NCBI GenBank assembly: GCA_904501925.1
Contig: CAJGCO010000031.1
Location: 1-11,886, forward strand
Source: an uncultured Alphaproteobacteria bacterium
Lineage (GTDB): Bacteria; Pseudomonadota; Alphaproteobacteria; RF32; CAG-239
DNA length: 11,886 nucleotides
Reading direction: 5' to 3'
Shown: in pieces, positions 7,667 to 11,886 of the stretch
Layout: every line of letters begins with the position of its first letter
Numbering within the stretch: position 1 is the stretch's first letter
Position numbers and translations under genes: made by a program
Notes under the pieces: generated by a model
The model's input: only the letters and a program-made list of their open reading frames with translations
Told to the model about the DNA's origin: nothing
The model's database searches: none

Positions 7667-9154
7667 TTACATTTCCATATTTTTTGCAGGTTGTATCGGA
7701 GAAGAAGACTGTGAAGATGTTGTTGCTTTCTTTTCTTCTTTTACCAACTTGCTTCTTGTTCTAAGAAACAATTGCCTCACTTTATATTCATTTCCTGCCT
7801 TCTTTAAACTTTTCCTCAATTTATTTTTTCTTCCACCTGTTAGCAAACCTTTAGGAAAAGCTCCTTCAAGAAACTCTTCTGGTGTTCCCAAACATCTTGG
7901 CTCATAAGCTGAAACAATCATTTTATGAGCTTGGTGGGTGTTTATAACTTCTGCTAGTTTAGGAAGTAAATCTTCTCTTTTCATAAACTTGTTGCGCATA
8001 TAGTCAGCAAACATTGTGGGTAAGATATCTTTAAAAATTTCTCGACCTAATTTTTGTTGTCTTTTTATTGCATCATCAGTGTATTCTGTTTTGCTTTTAT
8101 TTAGTTCAAACATTTTAGATAACTCTTCTGGCGAAATAGAACGTAGCATATCTCTACCTTTTTCAGTCATTCTAGGAGCATACATTGCTTCTAATAATTG
8201 AGCTATGGCATCTTTGGCATATTGAGCATTTTCTTTTTTAGATAGAACAGAAAGTAAGGCTATAAAGCTATCTGCCATAACTCCTGCTTCATCAATACTC
8301 TCACATAAATATCCTAATTTTGCTTGTTCTTCAGTCAACCCTGTTCCTTGGCTGATAGCTCCTCCACTTTCAACCAGTTTTTCAAGTTCTTCTGTTTTTG
8401 CTTCAATACGTTTTTTTACATCATTACTTAATTCGTCGTATGTTTTTACCTTAAAATACCCCAACAACCAACCAAGTTTTTGTTCTCTTTCATTTTCTAC
8501 TTTTTCAAGGTCAAAAACACCTTTGTTTTCTTCCTTTTGAGCAACTTGTTCTACTGCTAGCGCTCCTGCATACGCATTAGGAAAAGCTTCATCATAATTT
8601 TGATACTCTTCGGCTCTACTTCTTTGAGCATTCCAATCACGTCTGTTACTTTGATTTCCATGAGAACACTCATGTGAACATATATTTACAAGAAATAACT
8701 CAACTATTTTTCTATTTTTTTCATCTAATTGCATCATTTCTTCATCATTTTTAAAACGTTGTCCATCTTTGCCAATACGCAAAGCGGTATAAACATTATC
8801 AGCAATATATGCCACATCTCTTGTTCCATTTATAGGATTTGATGGATCATCATCTTTTTCATAAAGTTCTTTGGTGCTGTGACCCATTGGTCCATGATTT
8901 GGTCCTGTATATATTTCTTCTAAATAAAAACCACTTATATCAAATTTTTCAGGCTTTCTTTGTGTATATAGAAATTTTTGATAGTTTGCACCTTCTAATA
9001 TTCTTCTACAATAGGGATCTTCTTCCATTGTTTTGATTACAGAAGGCAATAAGCTTGCAATAAATTCATTTTTAGAATATCTTTTTAGTATAATTTCTTT
9101 TTTTTCTTCTTCTGTTAAAATAATTTCATTATTTTCTTCTTCTGTTAAAATCAT
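7667..9154 (-). CDS. Unknown protein with HECSH zincin-like motif
   Basis: I do not recognise this 495-aa protein. It has no signal peptide or membrane segment. Residues 161-165 read HECSH, matching the HExxH zinc-binding motif of zincin metallopeptidases. It follows a helix-like hydrophobic stretch (IVELFLVNICS, 150-160). Downstream, YDEAFPNAYAGALAVEQ (187-203) resembles the E..ANxYA pattern that supplies the third ligand (here E189) in compact gluzincins. A zinc-dependent peptidase fold is therefore possible, but this is motif-level inference. The rest is helical and charged, with a Lys/Arg-rich segment at 442-476 and a low-complexity Ser/Gln tail. The first 20 residues are two near-identical 10-residue units (ILTEEE plus a polar end). 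The start has AAAGGAG 9 bases upstream, directly abutting the U-tract of the RNA terminator at 9171-9200, so expression may depend on readthrough of that RNA. Its 3' end faces pheT. Confidence 0.8.
   Translation of the reverse strand: MILTEEENNEIILTEEEKKEIILKRYSKNEFIASLLPSVIKTMEEDPYCRRILEGANYQKFLYTQRKPEKFDISGFYLEEIYTGPNHGPMGHSTKELYEKDDDPSNPINGTRDVAYIADNVYTALRIGKDGQRFKNDEEMMQLDEKNRKIVELFLVNICSHECSHGNQSNRRDWNAQRSRAEEYQNYDEAFPNAYAGALAVEQVAQKEENKGVFDLEKVENEREQKLGWLLGYFKVKTYDELSNDVKKRIEAKTEELEKLVESGGAISQGTGLTEEQAKLGYLCESIDEAGVMADSFIALLSVLSKKENAQYAKDAIAQLLEAMYAPRMTEKGRDMLRSISPEELSKMFELNKSKTEYTDDAIKRQQKLGREIFKDILPTMFADYMRNKFMKREDLLPKLAEVINTHQAHKMIVSAYEPRCLGTPEEFLEGAFPKGLLTGGRKNKLRKSLKKAGNEYKVRQLFLRTRSKLVKEEKKATTSSQSSSPIQPAKNMEM
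9091..9150 (-). repeat. 30-bp in-frame tandem duplication at the gene's 5' end
   Basis: Positions 9091-9120 and 9121-9150 are two adjacent 30-bp copies that differ at two positions by my reading. They encode residues 1-10 and 11-20 of the HECSH protein, MILTEEENNE then IILTEEEKKE. The length is a multiple of three, so frame is kept. Copy number could vary between strains by slippage. Confidence 0.9.
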
Positions 9155-9170
9155 ATCCCCTATCTCCTTT

Positions 9171-9200
9171 AATAAAAAATAACCACCTTTGAGAGGTGGT
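9171..9200 (-). terminator. Intrinsic terminator at the 3' end of the structured RNA
   Basis: On the minus strand ACCACCT (9200-9194) pairs with AGGTGGT (9188-9182) around a five-base loop, followed by TTATTTTTTATT. The ribosome binding site of the downstream gene (9164-9170) begins right after the U-tract. The loop and inner arm bases 9187-9194 can instead pair with 9386-9393 in the 5' part of the same RNA, so the terminator and that closing helix compete. Confidence 0.85.
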
Positions 9201-9419
9201 CGGAGAGTTCGTAAATCATATAACCATAAATGACTCTTTTAGCCTTTAAGGAAAACCTTTGGACATACGCTAAAAGCTCCCCGGCCATTATGTAGTCGGG
9301 GATATATGTTGTTATTTATAAATAACAACTGACGATGCTATCCAACACCGATGGTTATAAAGAGCTTACGACAGCTCCACACTCTTCTCAAAGTGCTAGC
9401 CAATGTTTAATATTAGCTG
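9171..9419 (-). ncRNA. Unrecognised structured RNA, about 250 nt (small RNA or leader)
   Basis: This non-coding interval is bounded by a near-consensus promoter and an intrinsic terminator on the minus strand. By eye it folds almost completely. A 5' hairpin (9413-9419 region with 9397-9403 region, AGCTAAT/ATTGGCT) comes first. A nested rod follows: P1 9393-9386/9194-9187 (8 bp), P2 9378-9375/9205-9202 (4 bp), P3 9371-9366/9214-9209 (6 bp), P4 9359-9351/9227-9219 (9 bp). P4 closes a junction of four hairpins with short linkers: P5 9350-9346/9337-9333, P6 9329-9319/9318-9308 (a perfect 22-bp palindrome), P7 9302-9297/9283-9278, and P8 9276-9269/9243-9236. Three extra pairs (in the 5' hairpin, P3 and P5) are G-U wobbles only in the minus-strand RNA, which supports that strand. 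An alternative local hairpin, GAGCT/AGCTC at 9362-9377, competes with P2/P3. I see none of the signature sequences of 6S, RNase P, tmRNA, SRP RNA or the common riboswitches. Confidence 0.72.
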
Positions 9420-9425
9420 ATGGAT

Positions 9426-9454
9426 ATTGTATATTAAATTAGATTTCTTGTCAA
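9426..9454 (-). promoter_or_regulatory. Strong sigma-70 promoter of the structured RNA
   Basis: On the minus strand a perfect TTGACA (9454-9449) is followed after exactly 17 bp by TACAAT (9431-9426), 11 of 12 consensus bases at ideal spacing. Transcription should start near 9418-9420, just before the RNA's first hairpin. It is the best promoter in the window and lies immediately after the terminator of the upstream gene. Confidence 0.82.
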
Positions 9455-9467
9455 TAAATAACACAAC

Positions 9468-9497
9468 AAAAAAGGCACCAAGTAAGGTGCCTTTTTT
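9468..9497. terminator. Bidirectional terminator after the 536-aa gene
   Basis: GGCACC (9474-9479) and GGTGCC (9486-9491) form the stem core, extended by six A-T pairs (9468-9473 with 9492-9497). Both strands therefore read a GC stem followed by a T-run. On the minus strand it ends the gene at 9499-11109, whose stop codon touches the stem, and it insulates the RNA promoter at 9426-9454. Confidence 0.93.
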
Positions 9498-9498
9498 T

Positions 9499-11109
9499 TT
9501 ATTTACCGTTGGATTGTTGTTCTTTTAGAATTTTATCTTGTTGAGCTTTTGCTTGATTTTCCCTATTAGCAACACGTTTTTTGCGTAGATTTTTAACAAC
9601 AGTCTCTTGCTTCTCTTTATCTACTGGAAACTCAAAGCCTTCAGTAATTCGTTCCGCAATATCACTAGCAATAATAGCACCAGAGATATTCTCTCCTGTT
9701 TTTCTTGCCTCTTCGTGTTTTGCTTTAACTCTTTTTATTGCTGATTGAATATTTTCTTCTTTTTTCTTTCCAACTAATAAAGCTTTTTTTGCTTCTAGTT
9801 TTTTCTTCGACATTTTTCCAGAAATAACTTCTTCACTTTCTTCAGTAAATTTTTGTTGTAATTCATATAATGCATTTGCACGCTCAACAGTTGAAGCTTT
9901 TGCTTCTCGTATTGATTTATCTTTTAGCAGCCCACCAATTACCCCTTGTTCCCATTTTGATGGTGCAAGTTCTGATATTAGAGCTCTATACTCCATATCA
10001 TCTTTTGCAAATTTTTGGTAATCCAATTTTAATTCATTAAATAGAAAATAGCGAACATTCATATCATTATTTGGATTTTCACTACTTGATTTAGCTTTTT
10101 TAGCTAAATCTTTTAATACCCCCAAAGACACTCTTATATCTTTGCCTTGTTTTTTATCTTCATGCAATTTATGAGCAACAAGAGCAGCACCTTTGTATGT
10201 AGAAACCAAATCTGTGCCATATTTTTCTACTAAACCCTTAACGTCTAATTTATCAAATTCTTTTTTCTGTTCTGGTGTTAAAAATATTGATATATCTTTG
10301 GTTTCTTCATAGTATTTTGCTTGCATAGCTTCTCTTATATGATTAGCTTCATATTGTTTCATTATATCTGATTTTAATTCATCTCTTTTACCAAAATCAA
10401 ATTCTTTATAAATAACATGTCTTTCTTGCTCTATTTTTTCTCGCTGTTCTTCAATTTGCGCAATATCAGGAAAACCTAACTCATATAATTGAGAAACATT
10501 TTCCATATATTTTGAGCCAGACAAACGTTTGATATGATGTTGAAGATTTACCAAATAATTATCAACGCTATTTTTATCAAGTATTCTATCTATAACACCT
10601 CGACGCGCATCAGGTGTTTTAACTGTGCGCCCTGTTGGATTTTTTGTTTCATCAACAAATTCTTGAATAAAGTCTAGAGTATTTTTCTTTACCTGCTCAG
10701 GCTTATCTTCTAACAATCTACCACAAGTTTTTACATCAGACAATAAATATGAATATTGATGAGTTTGTTCTATTCTTTTGCTAACATCACAAAAAGTTTC
10801 TAAACCTTCATTGATTTTTTCTTCATCAATATTGTAGCCTTTTGAAGCTAAATATTCATCTATATATTGATTTACCTCTTTGGGAGAAGAATAAATTGTT
10901 GCATCAAATTCATCACTAGCAGCCTTGGCATTACTATTTATAACGGATAATTGATTAACAACATTGGCCTCATCTCTTGGTCTTCCATATATTTCCTGAG
11001 AGGCACCAAGGCAATATTTTTCTTTATCATTACTTTTTACTATAAAATATATTTCTTCCATTGGTTGGTCTTTATAAAACATACTTTTATATAATTTAAC
11101 TTGTCGCAT
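9499..11109 (-). CDS. Unknown charged helical protein, 536 aa
   Basis: I do not recognise this protein. It is hydrophilic and rich in Lys, Glu and Gln, with no signal peptide and no membrane segment, so it is probably cytoplasmic or exported by a non-Sec route. The N-terminus (residues 1-45) looks globular, with a beta-like stretch EEIYFIVKSNDKEKYCLG (18-35). Most of the rest looks helical; 205-275 and 400-470 have coiled-coil-like charge patterns, and 430-470 and 503-530 are strongly basic. No catalytic motif is visible. AGGAG lies 7 bases before the ATG, and a good promoter lies at 11143-11171. It is monocistronic, ended by the terminator at 9468-9497, and runs in the same direction as the HECSH gene downstream. 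The two proteins show no obvious similarity to each other. Lineage-specific function, including interaction with a host, is possible but unsupported. Confidence 0.78.
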   Translation of the reverse strand: MRQVKLYKSMFYKDQPMEEIYFIVKSNDKEKYCLGASQEIYGRPRDEANVVNQLSVINSNAKAASDEFDATIYSSPKEVNQYIDEYLASKGYNIDEEKINEGLETFCDVSKRIEQTHQYSYLLSDVKTCGRLLEDKPEQVKKNTLDFIQEFVDETKNPTGRTVKTPDARRGVIDRILDKNSVDNYLVNLQHHIKRLSGSKYMENVSQLYELGFPDIAQIEEQREKIEQERHVIYKEFDFGKRDELKSDIMKQYEANHIREAMQAKYYEETKDISIFLTPEQKKEFDKLDVKGLVEKYGTDLVSTYKGAALVAHKLHEDKKQGKDIRVSLGVLKDLAKKAKSSSENPNNDMNVRYFLFNELKLDYQKFAKDDMEYRALISELAPSKWEQGVIGGLLKDKSIREAKASTVERANALYELQQKFTEESEEVISGKMSKKKLEAKKALLVGKKKEENIQSAIKRVKAKHEEARKTGENISGAIIASDIAERITEGFEFPVDKEKQETVVKNLRKKRVANRENQAKAQQDKILKEQQSNGK

Positions 11110-11142
11110 TTATCTTCTCCTATTTTTATACATTATCTGTAA

Positions 11143-11171
11143 TTTATACTATATATTCCATTTGATGTAAA
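11143..11171 (-). promoter_or_regulatory. Sigma-70 promoter of the 536-aa gene
   Basis: On the minus strand TTTACA (11171-11166) and TATAAA (11148-11143) are separated by 17 bp, 10 of 12 consensus bases. The predicted start near 11136 gives a short leader of about 27 nt that carries the AGGAG ribosome binding site. Confidence 0.65.
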
Positions 11172-11183
11172 TATTTGATTAAT

Positions 11184-11282
11184 GATTCTTTTTTTTACTG
11201 AAATACATGTTTTATATGAAGAAAATGCTTTACTTTTTATTTTTTTATGTTAAATAGAGCAAGCATTTTCAATAAAAGAATC
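11184..11282. repeat. Two nested inverted repeats upstream of rplK
   Basis: GATTCTTTT (11184-11192) is matched by AAAAGAATC (11274-11282), and inside it GAAAATGCTT (11221-11230) is matched by AAGCATTTTC (11261-11270). Both are perfect, 9 and 10 bp, and nested, though the left spacer (28 bp) is much longer than the right (3 bp). The interval separates the divergent promoters of the 536-aa gene and rplK. A weak promoter-like TTTACT at 11229-11234 lies at the inner arm. It could be a large RNA or DNA hairpin, a paired operator, or the remnant of an element; nothing in the sequence chooses between these. Confidence 0.5.
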
Positions 11283-11321
11283 GAATAAGGATTTTAATGT
11301 ATTGATTTTGCAAAATAAATC

Positions 11322-11354
11322 CCGTGGGGGAATTAGCCATAATTCTAACCACGG
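11322..11354 (+). promoter_or_regulatory. Structured leader hairpin of rplK-rplA, possible L1 site
   Basis: CCGTGG (11322-11327) pairs with CCACGG (11349-11354), and inside it GAATTA (11330-11335) pairs with TAATTC (11340-11345) around the loop GCCA. The two helices are separated by an asymmetric internal loop (GG opposite TAA). No T-run follows, so it is not a terminator. In many bacteria L1 represses this operon by binding a two-helix, internal-loop RNA in the L11 leader, and this element has the right position and general shape. Confidence 0.5.
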
Positions 11355-11394
11355 ACCTTGTGATAACAATTAATTTTAGAATTGAGGTTTTAAA

Positions 11395-11832
11395 ATGGCT
11401 AAGTCTAAAAAGAAAATTTTAGGTTTAATCAAGCTTCAAATCCCTGCAGGTAAAGCTAACCCTTCTCCTCCAGTAGGTCCTGCTTTGGGTCAAAAAGGCT
11501 TGAATATTATGGAATTCTGTAAAGCATTCAACGCTGCTACACAATCTATGGAACCAGGTATTCCTGTTCCTGTAATTATTACAGCATTTGAAGATAAAAG
11601 CTTTACATTTGTTACTAAACTTCCTCCTGTTGCTTACTACATCAAAAAAGCTGCTGGTGTTAAATCAGCTGCTAAAACTCCTGGTAAAGAAGTTGCTGGT
11701 AAAATCACTATCGCTCAAGTTAGAGAAATCGCTGAAGCAAAATTACCAGATTTGAATTGTTCAACAGTTGAAGCAGCTATGAATATGGTTAAAGGTCAAG
11801 CTGTTTCTATGGGTATTGACGTAGTGGAGTAA
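11395..11832 (+). CDS. rplK: 50S ribosomal protein L11
   Basis: A 145-aa protein of the ribosomal stalk base that binds the GTPase-associated region of 23S rRNA with the L10-L7/L12 complex. The N-terminal domain carries GLIKLQIPAGKANPSPPVGP and ALGQKGLNIMEFCKAFN, the classic L11 signature with the proline-rich loop that contacts thiopeptides and release factors. The C-terminal RNA-binding domain has KTPGKEVAGKITIAQVREIAE and a VKGQAVSMGI ending. Length and residues fit alphaproteobacterial L11. The ribosome binding site GAGG is 7 bases before the ATG. The next gene, rplA, starts 4 bp after the stop, the conserved L11-L1 pair. The usual upstream secE-nusG are not adjacent here. Confidence 0.98.
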   Translation: MAKSKKKILGLIKLQIPAGKANPSPPVGPALGQKGLNIMEFCKAFNAATQSMEPGIPVPVIITAFEDKSFTFVTKLPPVAYYIKKAAGVKSAAKTPGKEVAGKITIAQVREIAEAKLPDLNCSTVEAAMNMVKGQAVSMGIDVVE

Positions 11833-11836
11833 TGCA

Positions 11837-11886
11837 ATGTCTGGAAAAAGATTAGTAAATGCTTATAAGAATGTAGATAAAAATAA
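11837..11886 (+). CDS. rplA: 50S ribosomal protein L1, first codons (truncated by window end)
   Basis: Only 16 full codons are visible, reading MSGKRLVNAYKNVDKN, which fits the basic opening of L1 before its Y-x-LeuxEA segment. The ATG has GGAG 7 bases upstream, inside the last codons of rplK, and follows the rplK stop by 4 bp, the expected L11-L1 arrangement. L1 forms the mobile L1 stalk at the ribosomal E site and is the usual repressor of this operon. The assignment rests mainly on position. Confidence 0.88.
   Translation, partial: MSGKRLVNAYKNVDKN

Noticed and set aside
7635..7907. Plus-strand open frame of 90 codons
   Set aside because: It crosses the pheT terminator region and lies antisense to the C-terminus of the HECSH gene, with no ribosome binding site; it is a shadow frame.
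9091..9150. CRISPR-like direct repeat
   Set aside because: There are only two copies, adjacent without a spacer, and they are coding.
9171..9419. Reading the structured RNA on the plus strand
   Set aside because: The stems also exist on the plus strand, but the promoter, terminator T-run and three wobble pairs fit the minus strand. One possible extension of P7 fits plus better, which is weak.
9171..9419. Identity as 6S RNA, RNase P RNA, tmRNA, SRP RNA or a common riboswitch
   Set aside because: None of the conserved core sequences of these families could be found by eye, although the end-paired rod shape is superficially similar.
11184..11282. Miniature transposable element
   Set aside because: No target-site duplication flanks the arms and the spacers are very unequal, so it is kept only as an unexplained inverted repeat.

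Overview
The window is a low-GC, densely packed bacterial chromosome segment made mostly of translation genes. The AspRS, L11, PheS/PheT, L35 and L20 sequences read as alphaproteobacterial. I infer an AT-rich, possibly host-associated alphaproteobacterium of the gut-metagenome type; genus and species cannot be told from the sequence alone.

Layout. Positions 1-1200 hold the 3' two thirds of aspS, closed by a strong terminator. Next comes a solitary very AT-rich gene for a polytopic membrane protein with a GT-C glycosyltransferase-like 'DE' loop (1301-2674). It converges on a small divergent-PAP2/YuiD-type membrane protein on the minus strand (2690-3145). A divergent promoter region (3146-3401) then leads into the rpmI-rplT pair. 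A 14-bp GAAA-capped hairpin separates that pair from pheS-pheT, which overlap by ATGA, and pheT ends at a terminator. This is the familiar alphaproteobacterial L35-L20-PheRS block, but without infC directly upstream.

Positions 7667-11109 form an accessory island of two minus-strand genes I do not recognise. The upstream gene (9499-11109) encodes a 536-aa charged helical protein. It has its own promoter and a terminator shared by both strands. The downstream gene (7667-9154) encodes a 495-aa protein with an HECSH zincin-like motif. Between them lies the most striking element of the window, a ~250-nt structured RNA on the minus strand. It starts from a near-consensus promoter (TTGACA, 17 bp, TACAAT), folds into a nested rod topped by a compact five-way junction, and ends at an intrinsic terminator. 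That terminator's U-tract touches the ribosome binding site of the HECSH gene. The RNA's closing helix and the terminator use the same bases, so it may be a regulatory leader (an ON-type switch) or a stand-alone small RNA.

The window ends with rplK behind a structured leader hairpin and the first codons of rplA. The housekeeping genes supply charged tRNA(Asp) and tRNA(Phe) and large-subunit proteins L35, L20, L11 and L1. The two unknown genes and the RNA are separately controlled insertions between these blocks.
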